Assembly (NCBI GenBank): GCA_002410925.1
Contig: DHPR01000033.1
Coordinates: 305,282-369,281 of the forward strand
Direction: 5' to 3'
Length of the DNA: 64,000 nucleotides
Source: UBA5359 sp002410925 [NCBI: bacterium UBP13_UBA5359]
Lineage (GTDB): Bacteria > UBP13 > UBA5359
The notes below the pieces were generated by a model, which did no database searches, was not told the origin of the DNA, and worked only from the letters and a program-made list of their open reading frames with translations. Shown piece after piece: positions 17,613 through 27,331 of this stretch. Each line of letters opens with the position of its first letter. Positions within the stretch are counted from its first letter, which is position 1. The position numbers were made by a program, and so were the translations under genes.

Positions 17613-18044
17613 TTACATTCGGTAGATATTTTCAGCCGGAACAGCCTCAATACCATGCTCTTTAAGAAGTTTTGCCGCTCGTTCAATCTCCTCAAGCCTG
17701 AGAACAACAAGAGCATTATCTTTTGCTTTGCCTACGAAAGCATAAATATATTCGACATTGATGCCGGCATTGGATAGCAGCCTTATCGCACCAGCCAGGC
17801 CACCCGGACGATCTGGAATTTCCAGGGCCAGGACCTGTGTTTCCGTAACGGTAAATCCAGCTTGCCGGAGATGTTCACAAGCGAGAACCGGATTATCGAC
17901 AATCAGTCGCAGCACACCATAATCTACCGTCTCTGCCACTGATAAGGCTCTTATATTGATGCTCGCTTCAGCCAGAACCTCCGTTAATTCAGCCAAACGA
18001 CCGGATTTATTCTCCAGAAAAACTGAAATCTGGGTAACAGCCAT
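17613..18044 (-). CDS. Tandem ACT-domain protein
   Basis: A 143-residue protein made of two ACT domains (about 1 to 68 and 70 to 140), each starting with a pattern like NKSGRLAELTEVLAEASINIRAL or DRPGGLAGAIRLLSNAGINVEYIY. ACT domains bind amino acids. This family is usually coded beside phenylacetate-CoA ligase and indolepyruvate ferredoxin oxidoreductase in anaerobes, suggesting sensing of aromatic amino acids. Here it directly follows paaK (12 bases) but the oxidoreductase genes are not present. Confidence 0.85.
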   Translation of the reverse strand: MAVTQISVFLENKSGRLAELTEVLAEASINIRALSVAETVDYGVLRLIVDNPVLACEHLRQAGFTVTETQVLALEIPDRPGGLAGAIRLLSNAGINVEYIYAFVGKAKDNALVVLRLEEIERAAKLLKEHGIEAVPAENIYRM

Positions 18045-18056
18045 GGCTAACCTCCA

Positions 18057-19358
18057 CTATATCTCACGCCTGTCGATTATTCTTTTGGCTTTGCCCTCGC
18101 TGCGGGCAATAGCCTTGGGCTCAACCAGCTTCACGCTGACAGATATCCCCAGAAGGGCTTCTATTTCATGCCGAACTTTTTTCTGAAGAGCTTCCAGTTT
18201 ACGCATTTCATCAGAAAATATATCTGCTGATACCTCTACCCATACTTCAAGAGTGTCAAGACTCTTCTCTTGACGATCAACGATAAGCTGGTAGTGCGGT
18301 TCTGCCTCCTCTATCTCCAGAAGAACGCTCTCAATTTGAGATGGAAAGATATTTACACCGCGAATAATCAGCATATCATCAGTACGACCGCTCACTCTTT
18401 GCATACGTGCAAAGGTTCTTCCGCAGGAGCATTTCTCGTATGACAGGCTGGTGATGTCTCTGGTGCGATATCTGATAACGGGAAAGGCCTCTTTGGTGAT
18501 GGTGGTAAAGACCAGCTCTCCTCTTTCTCCAGGAGGTAACGGCTTTTCGGTAATAGGATCGATTATTTCGGGGATAAAAAAATCCTCATTAATATGCAAT
18601 CCGCATTTCAAGAGACAGTTGTATGATACGCCCGGTCCCATAACCTCGCTCAGACCGTATATATCCAGTGCATCTATTCCAAGAGAATCTTCAATCTTCT
18701 TTCGCATGATTTCTGTCCAGGGCTCAGCGCCGAAGAAGCCGGCCTTTAATGGGAGTTTCTCCAGATCAAGCTCTGCCTCAGCAGCCATTTCGCTTATATA
18801 GAGTGCATATGATGGAGTGCAACAGATAACATTGCTGCCAAAATCCTGCAAGAGCTGTACCTGCCGCTTGGTCTGCCCGCCAGAGATAGGAACTACAGTA
18901 GCGCCTAATCTTTCGGCGCCGTAATGAATCCCCAGGCCACCGGTAAAGAGTCCGTAGCCATAAGCATTGTGTACTATATCTCCGGCTGTAGTACCTCCTG
19001 CAGAGAGAGTTCTGGCAATAGCCTCGGCCCAGGTATTGATATCTTCGGATGTATAGCCTACGACCGTTGGATGGCCAGTAGTACCTGAAGAGGCATGAAT
19101 TCTGATGATTTGACGCATCGGAACGGCAAACATGCCGAATGGATACGTTTGACGAAGATCATCCTTTACCGTAAAAGGAAGAAGCTCTAAATCTTCAAGA
19201 GTTCTAATATCCCTTGGCCTTATCCCTTTAGCATCAAATCGCGTTTTGTAAAACGGTACATTTTCATATACACGCTTGACAGTCTGCTGCAACCGCTCCA
19301 TTTGCAGCCTTTCAAGCGCTTTGCGGTCCATACATTCAGCGGAGGCGTTATAAATCAT
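18057..19358 (-). CDS. paaK: Phenylacetate-CoA ligase
   Basis: Activates phenylacetate or related aryl acids with ATP and CoA (AMP-forming). The 433 residues show the AMP-binding motif [14 protein letters not shown], a [19 protein letters not shown] segment, and a C-terminal [20 protein letters not shown] block. In anaerobes this family acts with indolepyruvate oxidoreductase in aromatic amino acid degradation or salvage. ATG 19358 has GGGAG 7 bases upstream; ATG 19364 is the alternative. Its promoter overlaps the infB terminator. Confidence 0.93.
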   Translation of the reverse strand: MIYNASAECMDRKALERLQMERLQQTVKRVYENVPFYKTRFDAKGIRPRDIRTLEDLELLPFTVKDDLRQTYPFGMFAVPMRQIIRIHASSGTTGHPTVVGYTSEDINTWAEAIARTLSAGGTTAGDIVHNAYGYGLFTGGLGIHYGAERLGATVVPISGGQTKRQVQLLQDFGSNVICCTPSYALYISEMAAEAELDLEKLPLKAGFFGAEPWTEIMRKKIEDSLGIDALDIYGLSEVMGPGVSYNCLLKCGLHINEDFFIPEIIDPITEKPLPPGERGELVFTTITKEAFPVIRYRTRDITSLSYEKCSCGRTFARMQRVSGRTDDMLIIRGVNIFPSQIESVLLEIEEAEPHYQLIVDRQEKSLDTLEVWVEVSADIFSDEMRKLEALQKKVRHEIEALLGISVSVKLVEPKAIARSEGKAKRIIDRREI

Positions 19359-19386
19359 TGCCATACTCCCTAAAGTCTCTTGCCAC

Positions 19387-19415
19387 ATTATAAAAGAACC
19401 GGCAGGCATTGTGAA
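19387..19415 (-). promoter_or_regulatory. Promoter of paaK-ACT unit
   Basis: TTCACA (19410-19415), 17-base spacer, perfect TATAAT (19387-19392). The -35 box sits in the loop and the spacer in the right arm of the infB terminator hairpin. Confidence 0.7.
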
Positions 19416-19427
19416 GAGCGCCTGCCG
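19400..19427 (-). terminator. Terminator of the rimP-nusA-infB operon
   Basis: Stem CGGCAGGC/GCCTGCCG with a 12-base loop, 16 bases past the infB stop, followed in the minus direction by GTTCTTTTAT. The tail is also part of the paaK promoter. Confidence 0.65.
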
Positions 19428-19442
19428 ATTTTAATAGCTTTA

Positions 19443-21521
19443 CTAAACGGTTCTGGCCGTTTCCTCAATAGTGAAGACTACTATGCGATCGCCTTCCTGT
19501 ATATCGTTATTTCCATCAAGGCCTATACCACACTCATAACCGGCCGCCACTTCGCGTACATCCTCTTTAAAGCGCCGCAATGTATTTACACGGCTTTCAA
19601 AGATAACCTCATCAGATCTTACAAGCCTTGCTCTAGCGCCTCTTACAATCTTGCCATCAAGAACGTAAGACCCTGCAACAATGCCCTTCGGTGTCTTAAA
19701 GATAGCCCGAACCTCGGCTGTACCCAGCATCACCTCATGCTGTTCCGGCTCCAGCATACCGTTGATCGCAGCATTTACATTATCAAGCAATTCATAAATA
19801 ACCTTGTAAAATCGTAGATCGATATTCTCAGCCTGAGCCGCTTTCGCAGCTTTGCTATCCGGTTTTACGTTAAAGCCTACCACAATGGCGTTTGATGCCG
19901 TAGCCAGCGTCACGTCTGATTCAGATATGCCGCCCACACCCTCGTGGATAATATTCACGCTTACTTCATCTGTCGCCAGATTTTCCAGCGACTGCCTGAC
20001 AGCCTCGACCGTGCCCTGAACATCCGCTTTCAAAATTATATTCAGTGTGTGCGTAACGCCTTCTTGAACCTGCTTAAAGAGATCATCAAGAGACATGCGC
20101 TGCCCCTGTGCCAGCTTCTTCTCCCTATCTCTTATTTGGCGCCCGGCAGCTATTTGACGTGCAATACGTTCATCTTCAACTACATTCAATTCATCGCCCG
20201 CTTGCGGTACTTCAGAAAGACCGAAGATCTCCACAGGCATAGCGGGGCCTGCCGTCTTGACACGTTCCCCCCTGTCGTTAGTCATGGCACGTACTTTTCC
20301 GCTGACCGTTCCAACAATGATATTATCGCCTACTCTTAAAGTGCCATTGCTTATGAGAACGGTGGCTAATGCACCCCTGCTCTTATTCATACTGGCTTCT
20401 ATAACTGTTCCCATAACCTGCCCATTGGGCCAGGCCTTGAGTTCGGCCATTTCAGCCACCAGAAGTATCATTTCCAGAAGATTGTCAATTCCCATCTTTT
20501 TGAGAGCAGATACTTCTACGCAAATAGTATCTCCTCCCCAGTCTTCCGAAAGCAAATTGTGCTCGGCTAATTGCTGTTTTATCCGCTCGGCATTAGCATC
20601 AGGCCTGTCAATTTTATTGATAGCCACTACTATCGGCACTTCGGCGGCTCTGGCATGATTAATGGCTTCAATCGATTGAGGCATTAATCCGTCATCCGCA
20701 GCTACTACCAATACGGCAATATCGGTTACCTGCGTACCTCTTGCCCTCATAGATGTAAAGGCTTCATGGCCCGGCGTATCCAGAAAAGTTATTCTTTTGC
20801 CGGACAACATAACCTGATAAGCACCGATATGCTGAGTGATTCCACCGGATTCGCTCTCGGTTACATTTGTCTTTCTTATCGCATCGAGCAAAGAGGTCTT
20901 GCCATGATCCACGTGCCCCATGATTGTAACAATGGGCGGACGCTCCTCTGCAGGACCTACTTGTATGCCTTCACTGATTTTATCAGCTTCCACATTGATT
21001 TCATCTTCTGCATGAGCCGCTGCTCTGCCTGCATCAGCCTGAACATTGTCAGCATCTATCTTTACAGATACCTCGGCCTCTTCCTCAACGACCGCCTCTT
21101 TAGCCAGCTTTGCCTGATAAGCCTCTCTGGCTTTAGGAATCATCTCCTCTCCACCGGCAATAAAACCAAATTGTGCCGCCAAATGCGCTGCCACCTGCTG
21201 ATCAACCGCCTGATTTTCATTGGCTGCAACCCTGAAAATTAGAAGCTTTTTCAGTATCTCCACCGGATCTATACCTATGGCAAGAGCCAGATTTTTGATA
21301 GTTATCTTATCATCTACCCTGACGAAATTAGGCGGCAATTCATTGCCTTCGTCCGAGTTTTTTCTCTCCTCTTCCAAATATTCTCTGACAAGTTGAGCTT
21401 CCGATTCGTCGATGCTGCTGGAATGATTCACCGCTTGAATCCCCAGATCATGCAATATATCAAGCAAATCTTTATTAGAAAGATTTACCTTCTTTGCTAA
21501 TTCATATACGCGCACCTTCAT
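19443..21521 (-). CDS. infB: Translation initiation factor IF-2
   Basis: GTPase that brings initiator tRNA to the ribosome. The 692 residues contain two N-terminal IF2_N repeats (about 1 to 55 and 65 to 115), a short acidic linker, the GTPase domain with [20 protein letters not shown] and NKIDRPDA, and two translation-factor domains, ending in [17 protein letters not shown]. Compared with many IF-2 proteins it is short, with little low-complexity linker. ATG 21521 has AAGGGG 8 bases upstream; a GTG at 21530 is less likely. Last gene of rimP-nusA-ylxR-infB. Confidence 0.97.
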   Translation of the reverse strand: MKVRVYELAKKVNLSNKDLLDILHDLGIQAVNHSSSIDESEAQLVREYLEEERKNSDEGNELPPNFVRVDDKITIKNLALAIGIDPVEILKKLLIFRVAANENQAVDQQVAAHLAAQFGFIAGGEEMIPKAREAYQAKLAKEAVVEEEAEVSVKIDADNVQADAGRAAAHAEDEINVEADKISEGIQVGPAEERPPIVTIMGHVDHGKTSLLDAIRKTNVTESESGGITQHIGAYQVMLSGKRITFLDTPGHEAFTSMRARGTQVTDIAVLVVAADDGLMPQSIEAINHARAAEVPIVVAINKIDRPDANAERIKQQLAEHNLLSEDWGGDTICVEVSALKKMGIDNLLEMILLVAEMAELKAWPNGQVMGTVIEASMNKSRGALATVLISNGTLRVGDNIIVGTVSGKVRAMTNDRGERVKTAGPAMPVEIFGLSEVPQAGDELNVVEDERIARQIAAGRQIRDREKKLAQGQRMSLDDLFKQVQEGVTHTLNIILKADVQGTVEAVRQSLENLATDEVSVNIIHEGVGGISESDVTLATASNAIVVGFNVKPDSKAAKAAQAENIDLRFYKVIYELLDNVNAAINGMLEPEQHEVMLGTAEVRAIFKTPKGIVAGSYVLDGKIVRGARARLVRSDEVIFESRVNTLRRFKEDVREVAAGYECGIGLDGNNDIQEGDRIVVFTIEETARTV

Positions 21522-21526
21522 CGCAC

Positions 21527-21793
21527 TCACCCCTTTCTTGATAATTTTAAGACTGCCTTAGCCAATTCGAGATCAAGTTCACCTCCAAAGGCTATATGAA
21601 GCCTCCTACTCTTCAACGCCTGAGCGTAGCATTCCGGTGACGGGCAAATATAGATACCACGTCCGGGCTTCTTACCGCTCTCATCTACCTGGACATGGCC
21701 TTCCGGCGTCCTTACCGCTCTGACCAGCTCTCGTTTGGGCCTGGATGCCCCACATCCCGCACACATGCGTATTGGCTCATGCCGTGTCTTCAC
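21527..21793 (-). CDS. ylxR: YlxR-family RNA-binding protein (RNase P modulator)
   Basis: Small basic protein of 88 residues, recognised by MCAGCGASRPKRELVR and the RGIYICPSPECYAQALKSRRL block. In Bacillus the family member RnpM (YlxR) binds RNase P RNA and modulates it. Its place between nusA and infB is conserved over Gram-positive bacteria and relatives. Confidence 0.92.
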   Translation of the reverse strand: MKTRHEPIRMCAGCGASRPKRELVRAVRTPEGHVQVDESGKKPGRGIYICPSPECYAQALKSRRLHIAFGGELDLELAKAVLKLSRKG

Positions 21794-21805
21794 AGTGGTC
21801 TCTCC

Positions 21806-23287
21806 CTATAGATAGAGATCTTCCTCATCCTCTTCTACCATAGCCTTGCGGCTTCTCTTCTTTGTCCTCGGCTTACCAAGCATCTTCTCCTCTTCAGAGC
21901 GCCCGGATTTCTTCTTTCGCTTTCCTTTACCGGTGTCTGCTCTCTCTTCATCATCTATGAGACCCAGACTATGGGCATTGATATCCATAGCCAGATCATC
22001 AAAGGTAATAACGCTGCTGATATCCGCCATGGTTATCAGATTATCCTGCTCCGTATCCTGGCTCTCTTCTTCCAGATGAGCAGCAGCAGAAAGAGCCTCA
22101 TCGAGCTCCTCAGGCTTGAGCTCACTTACGGGTATCTCTTCGGCTTCAACTTCTTCAGCCCGAGTTGCTTCGCTTTCTTTATGCATTTCAGCGGTAATGC
22201 TGTCCATCAACCGCTCCATCTCTTCTATATGGCGCTGTGCTTCCTGGGCCTCAATCGCCTTATAATCAGTAGCGCTCTTGATATCTATCTTCCACCCGGT
22301 AAGCTTTACAGCTAAGCGTACATTTTGTCCGCTCTTTCCAATAGCCAGAGATAACTGATCATCCGGAACAACAACAATGGCGCTCTCTTCATCGGAATTC
22401 AATCTGACAAACGTTACCTTCGCCGGACTAAGAGCCGATGAAATAAAACGGGAGATATCAGGATCCCATGGTACAATATCAATTTTCTCGCCCTTAAGCT
22501 CGTCAACAACCATTTGCACCCGAGAACCCTTAGCTCCAACGCAAGATCCTACCGCATCTACGCTTACGTCCCTGGAAACGACAGCAATTTTAGAGCGAGA
22601 GCCGGCTTCACGGGCTACCGACTTAATCTCTACAATGCCGTCATGGATCTCAGGCACTTCTATCTCGAACAGGCGCTTTACCAGCCCAGGATGTGTCCTG
22701 GAGACCTTTACTTGCGGGCCTCTGGGTGTTTTAGCCGCTTCCATAACATAAACTTTTATCCTCTCGTTATGGCGATAGCGGTCCTGAGGAGCTTGTTCGC
22801 TTGGCGGAATCACAGCATCCGTCTTTCCAAGATTAATCAGTACATGACGGTTCTCCGTTCGCTGAACGACACCGGTAACAATCTCACCTATACGACGAGT
22901 GTATTCCTCATATATCACATCGCGTTCGGCTTCCCTAACTCGCTGCATAATAACCTGCTTCGCGGTTTGCGCGGCAATTCGCCCAAATTCACTTGGAGTA
23001 ACCTCATACGCCACAACCGAACCCACTTCTGCAGCATCATCAACTTCCCTGGCCTCTTCAAGACTTATTTCAGCTGCTGAATCTTCAACAACATCAACTA
23101 TGCTCTTTTCTGCTATTACCTTAACGTTATCATCACTATCAAGATCTATACGAATAGACTGCGCACCGCCATAATTCTTACGATAAGCAGAAACAAGCGC
23201 AGCCTCCAGAGCTTCTTTCAGCATCTCTATAGGCACGCCACGCTCCTCGGCTATCTGGTGAAGCGCATCCATCAGTTCCATGTTCAT
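21806..23287 (-). CDS. nusA: Transcription termination/antitermination factor NusA
   Basis: NusA binds RNA polymerase and modulates pausing, termination and antitermination. The 493 residues contain the N-terminal domain (1 to about 125), S1 (about 130 to 200), and two KH domains (about 205 to 345; SRDVSVDAVGSCVGAKGSRVQ and IAIGKSGQNVRLA). A roughly 140-residue C-terminal extension is highly charged, with an acidic part and a basic stretch (KGKRKKKSGRSEEEK), in place of the AR repeats of enterobacterial NusA. ATG 23287 has GGAGAGGAG about 9 bases upstream. Confidence 0.95.
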   Translation of the reverse strand: MNMELMDALHQIAEERGVPIEMLKEALEAALVSAYRKNYGGAQSIRIDLDSDDNVKVIAEKSIVDVVEDSAAEISLEEAREVDDAAEVGSVVAYEVTPSEFGRIAAQTAKQVIMQRVREAERDVIYEEYTRRIGEIVTGVVQRTENRHVLINLGKTDAVIPPSEQAPQDRYRHNERIKVYVMEAAKTPRGPQVKVSRTHPGLVKRLFEIEVPEIHDGIVEIKSVAREAGSRSKIAVVSRDVSVDAVGSCVGAKGSRVQMVVDELKGEKIDIVPWDPDISRFISSALSPAKVTFVRLNSDEESAIVVVPDDQLSLAIGKSGQNVRLAVKLTGWKIDIKSATDYKAIEAQEAQRHIEEMERLMDSITAEMHKESEATRAEEVEAEEIPVSELKPEELDEALSAAAHLEEESQDTEQDNLITMADISSVITFDDLAMDINAHSLGLIDDEERADTGKGKRKKKSGRSEEEKMLGKPRTKKRSRKAMVEEDEEDLYL

Positions 23288-23305
23288 AACTATTTACTCC
23301 TCTCC

Positions 23306-23758
23306 TTATATCTCTGCAACCAATCTAGCTTTGCTTATATCTTCAAGAGGTATTGCATAGGTGACATCTTCCACCTCTATCAGAACTTTTCCCTCTTCTA
23401 AACCTTTAAGCGTTCCATTGAACTTCCTGCGGTCATCTACAGAGGAAAAAGTGGTTATGTTTGCCTTCTTGCCGGCAAAGCGCCGAAAGTCCTTCTCTTT
23501 CTTTATTACTCTATCCAGCCCCGGTGAAGATACTTCCAAATGATAAGCCTCAGCTATCAGATCGCTCTCGTCAAGATAAGCACCGACTGTGCGACTGATA
23601 TGCTCACAATCATCCAGTGTCACACCGCCATCCTTATCGACAAAAAGACGGAGACAACTATGCCGGCCGGCTTTAACGAATTCTACGTCCACCAATTCGT
23701 AATTCTCTCTCGCCAGTATCGGCTCTATAATCGCTTCCAGACGCTCAACAAGCTTCAT
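23306..23758 (-). CDS. rimP: Ribosome maturation factor RimP
   Basis: Needed for late 30S subunit assembly. The 150 residues include the family motifs YELVDVEFVKAG, LRLFVDKDGGVTLDDCEHISR and SPGLDRVI. ATG 23758 follows AAAGGAAG with a 9-base spacing; a longer frame reaching 23854 crosses the leader hairpin and is unlikely. First gene of the nusA-infB operon. Confidence 0.94.
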   Translation of the reverse strand: MKLVERLEAIIEPILARENYELVDVEFVKAGRHSCLRLFVDKDGGVTLDDCEHISRTVGAYLDESDLIAEAYHLEVSSPGLDRVIKKEKDFRRFAGKKANITTFSSVDDRRKFNGTLKGLEEGKVLIEVEDVTYAIPLEDISKARLVAEI

Positions 23759-23793
23759 ATAGGCACGCTTCCTTTCGAATACCTCATCAACAA

Positions 23794-23821
23794 CAAAGAG
23801 TGGGCGAAATCCCACTCTTTG
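23794..23821 (-). promoter_or_regulatory. Perfect hairpin in the rimP-nusA-infB leader
   Basis: An 11-base perfect stem (CAAAGAGTGGG with its complement, loop of six) sits between the putative promoter and the rimP ribosome site. Downstream bases in the minus direction are TTGTTGTTGATG, only mildly T-rich. It may be an attenuator, a protein-binding site, or a leftover terminator of the upstream mgtC gene. Confidence 0.6.
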
Positions 23822-23844
23822 CAAAAAACACATAAGCTTAAAGT

Positions 23845-23873
23845 ATAATATCATAATTCAAGGAGCAATACAA
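23845..23873 (-). promoter_or_regulatory. Possible promoter of rimP-nusA-ylxR-infB
   Basis: TTGTAT (23868-23873), 17-base spacer, TATTAT (23845-23850) on the minus strand, directly after the mgtC stop. The -35 box is weak. Confidence 0.45.
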
Positions 23874-23879
23874 TAGCGA

Positions 23880-24542
23880 TCAATCCCAGCTAACCGCCTT
23901 AACCCCTTCTATATCTCTTATTATAGATTTAATATCATCGAAGGTGAACTCAGACGGTATACTCAGCAGCAAATTCATGATCAGAGTCTCATTTTCCTCA
24001 CCTTGAGAGATATCTACACTACGGATATTTACCCCTATTTCTCCCAGCTTGGTACCGACTATACCAAGCTGCCCGGGACGATCTACCATGGTTAGTGTGA
24101 AAAGACGACGGCGGTCACGAGGCACAAAGAGGCTCTCGAATCTGGCCAGCAGTATCAGTGCGGATAAAACTATAAGCGTAGCATAAATCGCTATACGAAA
24201 GAAGGCTCCGCCTATTCCCACTGACAGACCTATGCCGGCTGCAGCCCACAGACTGGCTGCCGTGGTCAAACCTTTAGTGGCACTGCCGGAACGAAAAATA
24301 GTGCCCGCCCCCAAGAAACCTATGCCGGTTACCACCTGAGCTGCAATTCTGGCCGGATCCATATTCGGCCCGTTGAAACCAAGCGAAACTATCATATATA
24401 AAGCTGCTCCCACACTAACCAGGACATGTGTCCTGAAACCTGCCGGTTTATCATGCATTTCTCGCTCCAGGCCGATCAGTCCTCCCAAAACAACGGCCAT
24501 CAGCAAACGTATGATCACTGATAGGTCAGATGGTACAAACAA
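23880..24542 (-). CDS. mgtC: MgtC/SapB-family membrane protein
   Basis: A membrane protein of 220 residues with four to five hydrophobic helices, the family signature LIGLEREMHDKPAGFRTHVLV, and a soluble C-terminal part from about 150 with an ACT-like fold pattern. Family members affect magnesium homeostasis and the membrane ATPase in other bacteria; the role here is unknown. The start is taken as TTG 24542, preceded by GGGAGGGG with 6-base spacing; this start lies 17 bases inside the end of proS. Confidence 0.85.
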   Translation of the reverse strand: MFVPSDLSVIIRLLMAVVLGGLIGLEREMHDKPAGFRTHVLVSVGAALYMIVSLGFNGPNMDPARIAAQVVTGIGFLGAGTIFRSGSATKGLTTAASLWAAAGIGLSVGIGGAFFRIAIYATLIVLSALILLARFESLFVPRDRRRLFTLTMVDRPGQLGIVGTKLGEIGVNIRSVDISQGEENETLIMNLLLSIPSEFTFDDIKSIIRDIEGVKAVSWD

Positions 24543-26253
24543 AAGCGTCCCCTCCCAATATGGACTTGATCTCCATGGCTGCATCTGCCAGATAGACCTT
24601 CTTCTCCTCATTGCTTCGGCGGCACTTTATCTCTACCTGCTTGCTTTCCAAAGATCGAGGTCCGATTATCGCTCTGACAGGCAATCCTATAAGATCCGCA
24701 TCTTTGAATTTTACACCCGGACGTTCATCTCTGTCATCGAGAATATACTCTATGCCGCCGCTGTCAAAAGTAGCACATAATTGCCGTACCATCTCTGCCT
24801 GCCTCTTATCACCAGGAGAGATCTGCACGATATAAACATGGTAAGGCGCTACTGAGGCAGGCCAGATAATGCCTTGCTCGTCATGATTCTGCTCAATAAT
24901 GGCAGCTGCCAGACGACTTATACCTATACCGTAGCACCCCATAATAATCGTCTGCTCGGTTCCGGTCTCATCAAGATAAGTAGCGTGCATGGCCTGAGTA
25001 TACCTGGTACCCAGCTTAAAGATATGCCCTATCTCTATCCCCCGCTCCTCTACCAAAAATCCATTGCATTCAGGACAGGGGTCTCCTGATCCGGCTAATT
25101 TCACATCGCCAATTATATCCGGCGAAAAATCTTTGCCCGTATTGGCATTTATAAAATGAGCATTAGCTTCATTGGCTCCGATAACGAAGTTGCGCATTTC
25201 GGCAACATCTGAATCTACGACAATAGTTGCTTTTTCCTCAAGCCCAACAGGCCCTGAAAAACCCACCGGAGCGCCGGTCAGCGCTTCTATTTCTTCCGGC
25301 TCAGCCAGAATCAATTCACTGGAATTAAGCAGCCTTACCAGCTTAAATTCGTTGACTTCCCTATCTCCTCGTATCAAAACAGCAACCATTCTTCCTTCAC
25401 CATTCCGATAGATAAGGGTCTTTACCATCCGCTCAGCCGGAAGGTTCAGAAAGTCTGTCAATTGGTTTATTGTCCTTATTTCTGGGGTCAGAACGGTTTC
25501 CATTTCCTTCTCCGGCTCATTCTCCCCCGTTGTTGTTCTGATCCTGGCAGCCTCACGATTAGCAGCATATTTACAGGTATTGCAGATAATAACAACATCT
25601 TCTCCAGCATCGGAAGGAGCCATGAATTCCATAGAATCCGTGCCGCCAATCATGCCCGGGTCGGCTTCGACGGCTAGAGTTTGCAACCCACAGCGTCTGA
25701 AGGCTGCATCGTAGGCCACATACATTTTATTATAACTCTCATCTAAACCTTTCCGATCACGATCAAAGGAGTACAAATCCTTCATTATAAACTCCCGCGA
25801 TCTTATCACCCCCGAACGGGGACGTAATTCGTCGCGGAACTTGGTCTGTATCTGATAAAGCATTAGCGGCAGTTGCCGATAGGAGCGAACTTCATGACGG
25901 ACTAGATCGGTAACGACCTCTTCATGAGTAGGCCCCAGGCAAAAATCTCGATCGTTCCTATCCTTCAAACGAATGATCTCTTTGCCTCCCTTGAGCCACC
26001 GCCCGGACTCCTGCCACAGCTCCGCCGGCTGCAAGGCCGGCAAAAGTACCTCCTGTGCCCCTGTTGCATTCATCTCCTGGCGCACAATATTAGAGATCTT
26101 TTCCAAAGTTCTGTATCCCAGCGGCAAAAAGGAATATACCCCTGCCGCCAGTTTTCTTATCAACCCTGCCCTGAGCATGAGCCGATGGCCGGGTGTTTCC
26201 GCCTCTGCCGGTATCTCTCTTAGAGTAGTCAGAAAGAGATTACTCATGCGCAT
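24526..26253 (-). CDS. proS: Prolyl-tRNA synthetase (bacterial type)
   Basis: Class II synthetase that charges tRNA-Pro. The 575 residues carry motif 2 (around TKFRDELRPRSGVIRSREFIMKD, residues about 135 to 157), the inserted YbaK-like editing domain (about 230 to 390, with the RGDREVNE segment), motif 3 near MGCYGIGISRL, and a C-terminal anticodon-binding domain. This is the bacterial ProS architecture with editing insert. Start at 26253 follows GGGAGGAAAG and overlaps the ispG end by 14 bases. Confidence 0.96.
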   Translation of the reverse strand: MRMSNLFLTTLREIPAEAETPGHRLMLRAGLIRKLAAGVYSFLPLGYRTLEKISNIVRQEMNATGAQEVLLPALQPAELWQESGRWLKGGKEIIRLKDRNDRDFCLGPTHEEVVTDLVRHEVRSYRQLPLMLYQIQTKFRDELRPRSGVIRSREFIMKDLYSFDRDRKGLDESYNKMYVAYDAAFRRCGLQTLAVEADPGMIGGTDSMEFMAPSDAGEDVVIICNTCKYAANREAARIRTTTGENEPEKEMETVLTPEIRTINQLTDFLNLPAERMVKTLIYRNGEGRMVAVLIRGDREVNEFKLVRLLNSSELILAEPEEIEALTGAPVGFSGPVGLEEKATIVVDSDVAEMRNFVIGANEANAHFINANTGKDFSPDIIGDVKLAGSGDPCPECNGFLVEERGIEIGHIFKLGTRYTQAMHATYLDETGTEQTIIMGCYGIGISRLAAAIIEQNHDEQGIIWPASVAPYHVYIVQISPGDKRQAEMVRQLCATFDSGGIEYILDDRDERPGVKFKDADLIGLPVRAIIGPRSLESKQVEIKCRRSNEEKKVYLADAAMEIKSILGGDAFVCTI

Positions 26254-27331
26254 TTTTCTTTCCTCCCGCTTCCCGTTTCAATATATCATCTACTTCTGCC
26301 ATGAGCGCCGGTATCAGAAGACGCTCCGGCAGCACTTTGAGCATCTTTCCACATCGAAAAAGCATACCGCGTCCACGCCCGCCGGCTATCCCCACATCAG
26401 CATCTCTGGCTTCACCGGGCCCGTTTACAACGCATCCCATAACGGCTATTTTTATCGGTTTTGTAACACCGCTGAGACGATTCTCCACCTCCTGGGCCAT
26501 GCCTATAACATCCACTTCACAGCGGCCACAGGTTGGGCAGGAGATTATTATGGGACCTCGCTGGCGTATGCCCAGAGATTTCAATATCTCCCAGGCTGTT
26601 TTAACCTCTTCTTCCGGCTCAGCCGTCAGTGAAACGCGCAGAGTATCGCCCAGTCCTTTATAAAGCAGTATGCCTATGCCGATAGAAGACCTTATCGTTC
26701 CGGCCCAAGCACGCCCTGCCTCAGTTATACCTATATGAAAAGGATAATTCGTTCTTTCAGCCATCTTGGCATATGCGCCCACAGTCTTCTCTATATCAAA
26801 GGCCTTCAATGATATGACAATATCTTCAAAGCCATTCTCCTCCAGCAGACGAACCTGCTCCCAGGCGCTCTCAACTATAGCTTCGCTTACAGCACCGCCA
26901 TATCTCTCCACGATATCCGGAGAGAGCGAGCCGGCATTGGCGCCGACTCTGATAGGCACGCCTCTGGCCTTGGCCTCACAAGCAATTTCCTTAACCTTGC
27001 CGGCATCGCTAATATTGCCGGGATTAAGCCGCAGCTTGTCCACACCCTGCTTCAGCGCCTCCAGTGCCAGACGATAATCGAAATGTATATCGGCTATCAA
27101 TGGCATACCGGCAGTTGCCTTTATCGCTCCCAGAGCATGAGCGGCGTCCATATCCGGCACAGCTACCCTAACAGCTTCGCAGCCAAGATCTCTGAGCCGG
27201 GCTATCTGCTCAGCCGTCTCCTTTACATTTCTGGTATCGGTATTGGCCATCGATTGCACCATTACAGGTTCATGTCCTCCGATATAACGCACGCCAAAAG
27301 CAATACGCCTGGTATCTCTGCGAACAATCAT
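26240..27331 (-). CDS. ispG: 4-hydroxy-3-methylbut-2-enyl diphosphate synthase
   Basis: IspG (GcpE) makes HMBPP in the methylerythritol phosphate pathway using ferredoxin or flavodoxin electrons. The 363-residue protein has a TIM barrel with VMVQSMANTDTRNV and LRLNPGN, then cluster ligands in ISCPTCGRCEVD and GCVVNGPGEA. Stop-to-start contact with rseP is immediate. With dxr and uppS nearby, this region serves isoprenoid and lipid-carrier synthesis. Confidence 0.96.
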   Translation of the reverse strand: MIVRRDTRRIAFGVRYIGGHEPVMVQSMANTDTRNVKETAEQIARLRDLGCEAVRVAVPDMDAAHALGAIKATAGMPLIADIHFDYRLALEALKQGVDKLRLNPGNISDAGKVKEIACEAKARGVPIRVGANAGSLSPDIVERYGGAVSEAIVESAWEQVRLLEENGFEDIVISLKAFDIEKTVGAYAKMAERTNYPFHIGITEAGRAWAGTIRSSIGIGILLYKGLGDTLRVSLTAEPEEEVKTAWEILKSLGIRQRGPIIISCPTCGRCEVDVIGMAQEVENRLSGVTKPIKIAVMGCVVNGPGEARDADVGIAGGRGRGMLFRCGKMLKVLPERLLIPALMAEVDDILKREAGGKKNAHE

